From contig JALGZO010000518.1 in the NCBI GenBank assembly GCA_025774865.1, forward strand, positions 1-6,597: a DNA stretch of 6,597 nucleotides. The letters run 5' to 3'. The DNA is from a bacterium (lineage in GTDB: Bacteria; ARS69). This document shows positions 1 through 5,697 of this stretch, piece after piece. Below the pieces are notes generated by a model that saw only the letters and a list, made by a program, of their open reading frames with translations, made no database searches and was not told the origin of the DNA. The translations under genes were made by a program, and so were the position numbers. Numbering within the stretch: position 1 is the stretch's first letter; each line of letters opens with the position of its first letter.

Positions 1-1114
1 CATCGAAGTGCGATCCGCACGCCTCCCACTCCGCCGTGAACGGGTTGACCTCCCAGCGTGGACCGAGATAGTGACGGGAGCCGTTGTTTCCGGCCGAGTA
101 CGTGTCCGAGCATCCGATGCAGAGTACGTTCCCGCCGCAGCCTTCGCAGCCCAGGTTGCACTGGTCGTTGGCGAGGGCCAGGAATCCGTGCTTCAACCAG
201 TTCTGCCCGATCATCTCGAGGATGCCGTCGCTGTCGATCCGGAAGAGAGCCAGACCGATGAGGGGATGGGTCTCGGCCATCGGTGCGTCCCAGGGCACGC
301 GCACATTTCCGGTGTTGCAGGACGTCGTGGCCGCGGAGAGACCCGCCGTCCCCGTGGGGTGAGTTCCGATGTGGCCCTGGCTCGTGATTCCGTAGAGCTC
401 ACCCAGGGTGACGTCGAGATCGGGCGGATCGCCCCGGCCCTCAGCGGGCGGCTCCGGAGCGATTGCTTCCCCGGTCGCCGGCTTGGCGGCGAGCTCCAGG
501 TCGAACACTCCGATCCACTGGCCGGCCAGGTAAGGCTGCTCGAGCAGATCCGCCCAGGCCTTGGAAATCAGGAGGTCCCCCATCATGATCGCGAGCTCGC
601 CCGTGTTCCACGTGAAGCGGATCGCCGTGCTGCGAACCTCCAGCGGCACCGGAAGACCGGAATCTCTCGAAACGATCCTCACGACGTCGCGCTCGGCGTC
701 GGGATCGACCTCGATCGCGAAGTCGAAGAGAGACAGGGGAGTCAGTGCGGCCTTCGTGCGGGGATGGAACGTGCGGAACGCGAGACCGCCGTCGAACGAG
801 AGCGCCGCGGTGCCGTTCTGGAATCGATGGAACCCACCGTTGCGGGTCTCAAACTCCAGAGGTGGACCGGGGCTCATTCGGAACGAGTAAAGAGGCGGCT
901 CCATCACGTGCTGTCGAAGCCGACTCGCGGAGGCGGTTGTCCGGACTTCCTCGATGGTCATCCCGAGGTTCTCGAGGTGGGTCGAGTCCAGCGAAAGGGT
1001 GATCTTCCCCTCGGTGGCCCGCCAGGTCTGGGTTGCGGCGAACCCCCCCGATGTGGTCAGGAGGATCCCAAGGAACGCCAAGAACGAAATGAAGCCCAAT
1101 CCAGGCTTGGTCAT
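1..1114 (-). CDS. Secreted cysteine-rich protein of unknown function (C-terminus beyond window)
   Basis: On the minus strand an ATG at 1114-1112 opens a frame of 371 codons with no stop up to base 1, so the gene is cut by the window edge. A GGAGG lies at 1123-1127, 8 bases before the ATG. The N-terminus (MTKPGLGFISFLAFLGILL) is a signal peptide with likely cleavage near residues 26-27 (GGFAA/TQ). Residues about 28-231 form a domain I do not recognise, with a Pro/Glu/Gly-rich linker near 212-230. Residues 232-371 resemble a domain I recall from secreted proteins of planctomycetes and similar bacteria: THPLIGLALFRI (282-293), GQNWLKHGF (303-311) and CIGCSDTYSAGNNG (332-345), followed by LGPRWEVNP. 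Cysteines are at 266, 319, 323, 326, 332, 335 and 366, suggesting disulfides or a metal site. The function is unknown. The + strand frame over the same bases has no signal peptide and low-complexity Arg/Gly/Glu-rich content, so it is a shadow. Confidence 0.85.
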   Translation of the reverse strand, partial: MTKPGLGFISFLAFLGILLTTSGGFAATQTWRATEGKITLSLDSTHLENLGMTIEEVRTTASASRLRQHVMEPPLYSFRMSPGPPLEFETRNGGFHRFQNGTAALSFDGGLAFRTFHPRTKAALTPLSLFDFAIEVDPDAERDVVRIVSRDSGLPVPLEVRSTAIRFTWNTGELAIMMGDLLISKAWADLLEQPYLAGQWIGVFDLELAAKPATGEAIAPEPPAEGRGDPPDLDVTLGELYGITSQGHIGTHPTGTAGLSAATTSCNTGNVRVPWDAPMAETHPLIGLALFRIDSDGILEMIGQNWLKHGFLALANDQCNLGCEGCGGNVLCIGCSDTYSAGNNGSRHYLGPRWEVNPFTAEWEACGSHFD

Positions 1115-1189
1115 TTTCACTGCCTCCACGCCGGTTGTCTGAATGTGCACGCTAGAACCACCTGACACCGTCGAGTGGGGTGGGGACAA

Positions 1190-1224
1190 TGATCTTCGTC
1201 AGGTTGGAAGCTGAGCTTCGTCAG
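1190..1224. repeat. Tandem 13-base direct repeat, 22 bp period
   Basis: TGATCTTCGTCAG (1190-1202) and TGAGCTTCGTCAG (1212-1224) match at 12 of 13 bases and start 22 bp apart, close to two helical turns. The spacer contains GAAGC, which forms a small inverted repeat GAAGC-TGA-GCTTC (1207-1219) with the second copy. The repeats lie 76-110 bases upstream of the minus-strand secreted-protein ATG, where two same-face binding sites for a regulator could sit. The repeat is read directly from the sequence; the operator role is inference. Confidence 0.45.
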
Positions 1225-1484
1225 TTCAGGGCGAGCCGCGCGCGGCGGGAAACGCTTCGGGCCGAGCGAGTGGAGACGACCGCCGCCTCCTCAAGTAGCA
1301 GTCGCGATTCCCACCGAAATCCGCCGCATTGGAGCAAAGGCTTGCAAGGCAGGGAGTTACGGGCCTCGAGCTGGCAGAAGCGGAGACTGCCTCTTCGTCC
1401 ATTTCCCCGCGGATCCACGTGGCGGCGAGTGAACGAAATCGGTCACCGGGAGGGAAACGACCGGTCTGCCGGAGCCTCGCGCGG

Positions 1485-1490
1485 TATAGT
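1485..1490 (+). promoter_or_regulatory. Possible -10 element for the M1 peptidase gene
   Basis: TATAGT differs from the sigma-70 consensus TATAAT at one base and is an AT-rich island in a GC-rich region. It faces the peptidase gene, 127 bases upstream of its ATG. No convincing TTGACA-like box lies 16-18 bases upstream (the bases there are GGTCTG-like), so the call is weak and the organism's own promoter consensus is unknown. Confidence 0.25.
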
Positions 1491-1617
1491 GGACTGACGA
1501 ATCATCATATACGGCCCAGGGTTCTGATCGGAATCCGGGACTCCCGAGAACCTGGCAGAGGTCCCCCCATCCAGCCGAAACCCGACACGTCCGTTTTCCG
1601 GCGAACCGAGGTCTATC

Positions 1618-4338
1618 ATGCCTAGCCCTGTGTCCGAAGGCTCCTTCCGATCGCTTCTCGCTGTTCTGCTGCTCGCGGCCGTCTTCCTCGCGGCTCCTCC
1701 GCTGGTGGCCGACGACTACCCGGTCGCGGACGACCCCGATGATCTCCGGGCCCGCGTCCTCGCGCATCGGCACGAGGAGGCGGCGGCGAAGGCGCGCCGA
1801 GCCGAGCTACTGCGAGGTCGGGCACTGCGCACGCCGAATCAGTTCGAGTACGACTTCGTCTACTACGACCTCGATCTCAACCTGGATCCGACGGCCCGGA
1901 TTCTCTCCGGCACGGTGATCGCGACGGCGGAGGTCGTCGGAACGTCCGTGACCACGATGGACCTGAACCTACGCAACAACATGGCGGTCTCGGGCGCCAC
2001 TTGCGGGGGTCTTCCCGCGACGTTCAGCCACGCGAACCACGTCCTGACCGTGGATCTCGATCGCACGTACACGACCGGGGAGATCATCTCGATCGGCGTC
2101 ACGTATTCCGGAAACCCGGCCAGCGACTACTTCGCCTGGAGCTCCCATAGCGGGCAGGACATGATCTGGACGCTCAGCGAGCCCTACGGAGCCCGGCGCT
2201 GGTGGCCGTGCAAGGACTTCAACGAGGACAAGCCGGACTCGCTCGACATGCGGGTCACGGTTCCGGACCACCTTATCGTGGCTTCCAACGGCTCATTGGT
2301 CTCGGATGTCGACCACGGAGCGACTCGTACTTTCCACTGGCACTGCGGTTATCCCATCGCGCCGTACCTGGTCTCGCTGGCCATCTATCCGTACACGACC
2401 TACTCCGACTGGTATACGCCCCAGGGCGGCGGCACGCCGATGGAGGTCCAGTTCTACGTCTTCCCCGATCACATCGACGACGTTCAAACCAATTACGCGA
2501 AGACCGTTCCGATGATCGACGCGTTCGCTCAGTCGTGGGGGGAGTACCCGTTCCTGGATGAGAAGTACGGACACGCCGAGTTCACGTGGGGAGGCGGGAT
2601 GGAGCACCAGACCATCTCCAGTCTGGGCGGCTGGTCCGAGGATCTGATCTCCCACGAGCTCGCGCACCAGTGGTTCGGAGACTACATCACGTGCAACACC
2701 TTCCATCACATCTGGCTCAACGAGGGGTTCGCCACGTGGAGCGAGGCGCGCTGGAAGGAGGTGACCGAAGGCTCCGACACGTATCAGGAGTACATGGACT
2801 TCGGCGCGTACTACGGGCCGGGCACGATCTACGTCGAGACTCCGAACGCCAGTGCCATCTTCGACGTCGATCTGAGCTACAACAAGGCGTCCTGGGTCGT
2901 GCACATGCTGCGCCATGTCGTGGGGGACACGGACTTCTTCGCGGGCCTGGAGCTCTACCAGTCCACGTACGGCTACGGCACCGCCACTACGGAGCAGTTC
3001 CGCGACGTGATGGAGGCGGCGTCCGGAAAGGACCTCGACGCCTTCTTCCAGCAGTGGATCTACGGTGAGTACTTCCCTGTCTACCGCTACACCTGGACCC
3101 CGTCCGGAGAGGGGATCGATCTCGTCATCGAGCAGATCCAGACGAATACGGGTCTGTTCACCATGCCGATCGACGTCCGGATCGAAACGACGACCGGAAC
3201 GCACGATCTGGTCGTGCAGAACGCCGCGGCCGTGGAGAACTACGCGCTCTCGGTGAGCGGCGATGTGCAGGCCGTATCGCTGGATCCGGAACGCTGGATC
3301 CTCCGCCGGGTGGAGTCCCTCGTCACCGACCCGACGTTCGCGCAGGGAATCCTCGTGGTGAACGGCGTCCACTGGGACACGTACGGGGCAGAGATCACGA
3401 GCGCCTACGCGGACAGCGTGTTCTGGGGTGACAACCCGATCTCGTTCTGGGACACGTTCGCCGAGCCCGCCAGCGGCTATCCTGCGAACTTGCCGACACC
3501 CCTGGGCCACGGTCCCGTTCCGGGGGACATCATCGGCGACTTTTCGGCCGTCGTCTGGGTGGGGAACGACTACGCCGGAGACCTGGTCGACTGGTTCGAG
3601 ACACCGATCGCTTCCTACCTGGACGTGGGTGGCAACCTGCTCCTGATGTCGCGCCGCGGCGCCAACTTCGTGGAATCGGACCTCGCCGCCTACCTCGGGA
3701 TCACGTGGACGCAGTACCAGATCACCCTGGGTAACTGCACATCGACTTACCCCGGGCTCGGAGACATTCCGTTCACGGGGTCCCAGAGCTGGAACGACGC
3801 GTTTTCGACGACGGTGGGCCCCGTCAGCACGTTGCTCTTCGAAGACACCTCGGGCTCCGACCGTGGCACGGGGGTGCATGCCCAGCCTACCGGCGGCGGT
3901 GTGTACCGTCCGGACGGTGGACAGTTCGTCTATGTCGCCGGGCGACCATACCGGATGAACCACGCGGCGCTCCGGGCGAACGTCGAGTTCATCCTGGAGA
4001 GCTTCTTCGGCGAGCCGTACTCGCCGCCGACGGTGTCCCCTGCGGTATCGGGTCCCGTGACGCGCCTGAGCCTGGCGCCGAACCGCCCGAATCCCATCAC
4101 GGCTGAGACACTCATCCCGTTCTCGATCCCGGTCTCCGGGCCGACGAGAGTGAGCGTGTACGATGTCGGCGGCCGTCTGGTTCGGACCCTGATAGACGAC
4201 GCGCAGCCGGCGGGGGACCATGCCGTTCGCTGGGACGCCCGTGATGCTCGAGGGCGACGCGTGGCGGCCGGGATGTACTTCGTCCGGCTCCAGGTGGTGG
4301 GGCGCTCGCTGTCGAGACCCGTGGTCGTGCTTCGGTAG
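1618..4338 (+). CDS. Secreted M1-family zinc metallopeptidase with GATase-like middle domain and FlgD-like C-terminal module
   Basis: A 906-residue exported enzyme expected to cleave N-terminal amino acids or peptides outside the cytoplasm. The ATG follows GAGG (1608-1611) by 6 bases. Residues 1-31 are a signal peptide (LLAVLLLAAVFLAAPPLVA, then DDY). A charged helix covers about 40-70. The M1 N-terminal beta domain starts near 76 (FEYDFVYYDLDLNLDP). The exopeptidase motif is GGGMEH at 325-330, a variant of GAMEN. The zinc site is HELAH at 346-350 plus E369 in NEGFATW, with the exact 18-residue spacing. Y421 in SYNKAS is the likely catalytic tyrosine. A beta-sandwich runs from about 482 to 565. 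Residues about 570-795 look like an alpha/beta GATase-1-like or ThuA-like domain (GILVVNGV; AVVWVGND; YLDVGGNLLLMSRRG). Residues about 816-906 are a FlgD-like Ig module (LAPNRPNP; YDVGGRLVRTL; GMYFVRL). Catalytic residues are intact, so activity is likely; the substrate is unknown. The gene stands alone on its strand. Confidence 0.93.
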   Translation: MPSPVSEGSFRSLLAVLLLAAVFLAAPPLVADDYPVADDPDDLRARVLAHRHEEAAAKARRAELLRGRALRTPNQFEYDFVYYDLDLNLDPTARILSGTVIATAEVVGTSVTTMDLNLRNNMAVSGATCGGLPATFSHANHVLTVDLDRTYTTGEIISIGVTYSGNPASDYFAWSSHSGQDMIWTLSEPYGARRWWPCKDFNEDKPDSLDMRVTVPDHLIVASNGSLVSDVDHGATRTFHWHCGYPIAPYLVSLAIYPYTTYSDWYTPQGGGTPMEVQFYVFPDHIDDVQTNYAKTVPMIDAFAQSWGEYPFLDEKYGHAEFTWGGGMEHQTISSLGGWSEDLISHELAHQWFGDYITCNTFHHIWLNEGFATWSEARWKEVTEGSDTYQEYMDFGAYYGPGTIYVETPNASAIFDVDLSYNKASWVVHMLRHVVGDTDFFAGLELYQSTYGYGTATTEQFRDVMEAASGKDLDAFFQQWIYGEYFPVYRYTWTPSGEGIDLVIEQIQTNTGLFTMPIDVRIETTTGTHDLVVQNAAAVENYALSVSGDVQAVSLDPERWILRRVESLVTDPTFAQGILVVNGVHWDTYGAEITSAYADSVFWGDNPISFWDTFAEPASGYPANLPTPLGHGPVPGDIIGDFSAVVWVGNDYAGDLVDWFETPIASYLDVGGNLLLMSRRGANFVESDLAAYLGITWTQYQITLGNCTSTYPGLGDIPFTGSQSWNDAFSTTVGPVSTLLFEDTSGSDRGTGVHAQPTGGGVYRPDGGQFVYVAGRPYRMNHAALRANVEFILESFFGEPYSPPTVSPAVSGPVTRLSLAPNRPNPITAETLIPFSIPVSGPTRVSVYDVGGRLVRTLIDDAQPAGDHAVRWDARDARGRRVAAGMYFVRLQVVGRSLSRPVVVLR

Positions 4339-4344
4339 GCGAGG

Positions 4345-4384
4345 GGGCCGCGGGCACCATCGGCGACGAAGGTGCCCGCGGTCC
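4345..4384. terminator. Strong hairpin between convergent peptidase and dodecin genes
   Basis: CCGCGGGCACC (4348-4358) pairs perfectly with GGTGCCCGCGG (4371-4381) around a 12-base loop. One G-U wobble and two further G-C pairs extend the stem to 4345/4384 when read as + strand RNA. It begins 7 bases after the peptidase stop and ends 13 bases before the last dodecin codon, so it can serve both transcripts. Neither side has a clear U tract, so it may work as a U-poor terminator or as a 3'-end stabiliser. GGGGCC at 4344-4349 could alternatively pair with GGCCCC at 4392-4397. Confidence 0.6.
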
Positions 4385-4397
4385 GAAAGACGGCCCC

Positions 4398-4613
4398 TTA
4401 CGCCTCGCCTTCGTACTTGAAGGAGACCTTCACTTTTGCGCGGTAGTTGCGGACCTTGCCCTCCTCGAGCTGCATGTCCAGCTCGGAGATCTCAGCTACG
4501 CGAAGGTCGCGCAGGTTCTTGGAAGCCCTCTCGACTGCGGCTACGGCCGCCTTTTCCCATGACTCGGTACTGGTTCCGACCAGCTCAATTACCTTGTAGA
4601 CACTCTCTGCCAT
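4398..4613 (-). CDS. Dodecin family flavin-binding protein
   Basis: This 71-residue protein matches dodecin in length and pattern. Dodecins are cytoplasmic dodecamers that store or sequester FMN, riboflavin or related flavins. Seen here: VYKVIELVGTSTESWEKA (5-22) for strand 1 and the start of the helix, AAVERASKNLRDL (25-37) for the rest of the helix, then strands VAEISELDMQ and VRNYRAKVKVSFKYE (54-68). The ATG (4613-4611) follows GGAG (4621-4624, minus strand) by 7 bases. Aligned by eye with recalled Halobacterium and Thermus dodecins, the Trp that stacks on the flavin ring falls at V39 and the flavin-contacting Gln falls at R58; the only Trp, W19, sits in the helix region. Flavin binding is therefore less certain than the fold. 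The gene converges on the peptidase gene and diverges from the spermidine-synthase-like fragment. Confidence 0.93.
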   Translation of the reverse strand: MAESVYKVIELVGTSTESWEKAAVAAVERASKNLRDLRVAEISELDMQLEEGKVRNYRAKVKVSFKYEGEA

Positions 4614-4624
4614 CGTTGAGCTCC

Positions 4625-4660
4625 ATTCTCAGAATGATCTTCCGGCCTCGGGGTCAGAAT
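4625..4660 (-). promoter_or_regulatory. Dyad next to dodecin ribosome binding site, with upstream half-site copy
   Basis: ATTCTCAGAAT at 4625-4635 is a perfect 5-bp inverted repeat around one base. It abuts the dodecin GGAG (4621-4624). The half-site TCAGAAT (4629-4635) recurs at 4654-4660, 25 bp away, where on the minus strand it overlaps TATTCT, a possible -10 box (4656-4661). The arrangement could be a repressor operator for dodecin, but the elements are short and the role is inference. Confidence 0.3.
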
Positions 4661-4688
4661 AGCCCCGGGAGACAGCATCGGTCCATGT

Positions 4689-4717
4689 TTGACCCGACGT
4701 CCAACCCGGGCAATTAG
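4689..4717 (+). promoter_or_regulatory. Possible promoter of the spermidine-synthase-like fragment
   Basis: TTGACC (4689-4694) matches the -35 consensus at five of six bases. After exactly 17 bases comes AATTAG (4712-4717), which matches TATAAT at only three positions. It would start transcription about 35-40 bases before the ATG at 4762. The good -35 box and spacing favour the call; the poor -10 box weakens it. Confidence 0.3.
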
Positions 4718-4761
4718 CTGAAATCGTGTAGCCGACCTCGGTGGCGTCTGGGAGCCCTCAA

Positions 4762-5019
4762 ATGCGCTCGCTGATCTATCTCCTCTTCTTTGCCTCCGGA
4801 GTCAGCGGGCTCGTCTACGAGATCATCTGGATGCGCAAGCTGGCGCTGATCTTCGGCTGTACGGCCTACGCGACCAGCGCAGTCTTGAGCGCCTTCATGG
4901 GAGGACTGGCCCTCGGCAGCTTTCTGTTCGGACGCCTCGTCGATCGCTGGCGAAATCCCCTCCAGCTCTACGGTCTGATCGAGATCGCCATCGCTGTCCG
5001 ACGTCAGCACCTTTGGTAG
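4762..5019 (+). pseudogene. Truncated 5' fragment of fused MFS/spermidine-synthase-type membrane protein
   Basis: The ATG at 4762 is preceded by GGGAG (4750-4754) with a 7-base gap, a better start than the in-frame GTG at 4741. The product has 85 residues. Two hydrophobic stretches are visible: LIYLLFFASGVSGLVYEIIW (4-23) and, at about 27-57, a segment ending in AFMGGLALGSFLFGRLVD. They match, from memory, the first membrane segments of 'fused MFS/spermidine synthase' proteins, which normally run for several hundred residues and end in a Rossmann-type aminopropyltransferase-like domain. Here similarity stops after LQLYGLIEIAIA; the last residues (VRRQHLW) and the stop at 5017-5019 look like read-through into unrelated DNA. 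Neither other forward frame restores the family after the break, and the next gene starts its 3' end at 5071. The fragment is therefore a deletion remnant and probably non-functional, though transcription signals seem intact. Confidence 0.75.
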
Positions 5020-5043
5020 ACGGTCAATCGGAAACTGAGTTGA

Positions 5044-5062
5044 GAGGCCCCCTGAGGGCCTC
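5044..5062 (-). terminator. Hairpin downstream of the GFWKTH-domain gene
   Basis: GAGGCCC (5044-5050) and GGGCCTC (5056-5062) form a perfect 7-bp stem with a 5-base loop. It starts 8 bases beyond the minus-strand stop codon at 5073-5071 and lies 24 bases past the stop of the truncated plus-strand gene. On the minus strand the following bases (TCAACTCAGTTTCC) are only mildly T-rich, so it is a plausible but not canonical intrinsic terminator, perhaps acting in both directions. Confidence 0.5.
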
Positions 5063-5070
5063 GTTCGATC

Positions 5071-5538
5071 CTAGCGGTAGGTTGCCTTGACTCGTCCCCA
5101 GCTCGTCCGATCGACGGAGGTCGGCAAGCAGAGCTCGCCCCCCGCGGCCTCGTTGAACGCGGTAAGACAGTCGACGAGCGACGACGTGGTCGCGGCGGTT
5201 AGATAACCGAACCCCAGGGGGGGTACGACGAGCGAGCCGATCAGCGCGTCGGCGTCCTCGATGCAGGTGGTCGGGTCCGCGCTATCACACGCGACATTGA
5301 GCTTCGCGGCGATGAGCTGGTGTGCGAGCGAGACGAGTCCGTTTTGCCGCACGTCGAAGTACAGGATGGCCAGGAGCTCACGCTGGTCGTATACGACGTC
5401 GCCGAGCTGCAGCGTGTCCGTGCACCATGCTTCCCGGTGGGTCTTCCAGAAGCCGAGTGTGCAGTACGCTGCGACACCGCTCGAGAGGAGCGGGGTCGCC
5501 AGGACGGCTAGAAGAAGACCTGAAAGCGAGCGTTTCAT
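5071..5538 (-). CDS. Small exported GFWKTH-domain protein, six cysteines, function unknown
   Basis: I place the start at the ATG 5538-5536, giving 155 residues. An upstream ATG at 5619 would add 27 Gly/Pro/Ala-rich residues before the signal peptide, which is implausible, although the nearer start has only a weak ribosome site (GAGTGG). Residues 1-24 (MKRSLSGLLLAVLATPLL…VAA) are a signal peptide. The mature part begins YCTLGFWKTHREAW (25-38) and continues with LGDVVYDQRELLAIL (45-59) and LVSLAHQLIAAKLNVA (68-83), a pattern I recall from extracellular repeats and standalone proteins of many bacteria ('GYWKNHP…SLAHQLIAAKLN'). It ends SWGRVKATYR, also typical of that family. Cysteines are at 26, 39, 84, 92, 124 and 137, an even number that suits three disulfides. 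No function is established that I know of. It precedes a hairpin and follows the barrel gene by 159 bases, so it probably has its own promoter. Confidence 0.85.
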   Translation of the reverse strand: MKRSLSGLLLAVLATPLLSSGVAAYCTLGFWKTHREAWCTDTLQLGDVVYDQRELLAILYFDVRQNGLVSLAHQLIAAKLNVACDSADPTTCIEDADALIGSLVVPPLGFGYLTAATTSSLVDCLTAFNEAAGGELCLPTSVDRTSWGRVKATYR

Positions 5539-5571
5539 GATGCCACTCAGGGGTGCCAGAGCTCGGGACGG

Positions 5572-5602
5572 CCCCGTGGCCCCACCCCCGGGAGCCTGTC
5601 CC
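5572..5602 (-). other. G-rich tract with quadruplex-forming pattern upstream of the GFWKTH gene
   Basis: On the minus strand four G runs follow one another: GGG (5602-5600), ten bases, GGGGG (5589-5585), one base, GGGG (5583-5580), four bases, GGGG (5575-5572). This fits a loose G-quadruplex pattern with one long loop. It sits 33 bases upstream of the chosen start codon and downstream of the candidate promoter, so it would be in the 5' leader. Because the DNA is GC-rich, such a tract can arise by chance; the C runs between the G runs would compete by hairpin pairing. Confidence 0.25.
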
Positions 5603-5634
5603 AGCGGGCAAGGAAACACAGTAACCCAGCAACA

Positions 5635-5664
5635 ATTCTCTCATAAGCGCCCGGCCGAATTCAA
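5635..5664 (-). promoter_or_regulatory. Possible promoter of the GFWKTH-domain gene
   Basis: Read on the minus strand, TTGAAT (5664-5659) and GAGAAT (5640-5635) are 18 bases apart, each matching four of six consensus positions. The pair lies in the only AT-richer part of the 159-base gap and would give a leader of about 90 bases before the ATG at 5538. This is a by-eye call with no support from conservation. Confidence 0.3.
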
Positions 5665-5697
5665 GGATCGCAAGCCGGGCCCCGGCCGGGAGTGGAC

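Larger units (their letters stand above)
1115..1617. other. Divergent intergenic region between secreted protein and M1 peptidase genes
   Basis: This 503-base stretch separates two genes that point away from each other, so it should hold both promoters. Short frames within it on both strands have no ribosome binding site I can support, no recognisable product and Arg/Ser-rich shadow-like composition; I call none of them a gene. What can be seen is a 13-base direct repeat near the minus-strand gene (1190-1224), a TATAGT hexamer at 1485-1490 facing the peptidase, and small dyads such as CCGG-TCTG-CCGG at 1461-1472. No RNA gene or riboswitch was recognised. Confidence 0.6.

Noticed and set aside
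1043-1049. Run of seven C (G on the coding strand) in the signal peptide region, and a similar run of seven G at 5217-5223
   Set aside because: Both are in frame within intact genes and encode Gly-Gly or Pro-Pro; runs of this length are expected in GC-rich DNA, so there is no basis for calling phase variation.
8-1165. Long + strand open frame (385 codons)
   Set aside because: Arg/Gly/Glu-rich composition, no signal or family features; the opposite strand encodes a signal peptide and a recognisable Cys-rich domain. It is a shadow produced by GC-rich codon use.
1329-1346. TTGGAGC…CTTGC pattern suggesting a sigma-54 promoter
   Set aside because: The GG-to-GC spacing is one base too long and the TGGCAC half is poor.
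1180-1625. Two overlapping + strand open frames in the divergent gap
   Set aside because: No ribosome site, Arg/Ser-rich shadow-like content and no recognisable motif; the second runs into the start of the peptidase gene in a different frame.
2293-4221. Long minus-strand open frame (642 codons) opposite the peptidase
   Set aside because: It lies wholly within the M1 gene, is rich in Arg/Val/His/Asp as expected of an antisense shadow, and has no family motif.
5539-5619. Upstream ATG extending the GFWKTH protein by 27 residues
   Set aside because: It would put a Gly/Pro-rich segment before a standard signal peptide and has no better ribosome site.
5674-5690. GC-only palindrome after the barrel gene as a terminator
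   Set aside because: The possible stems overlap, leave loops of one or no bases, and have no T tract.
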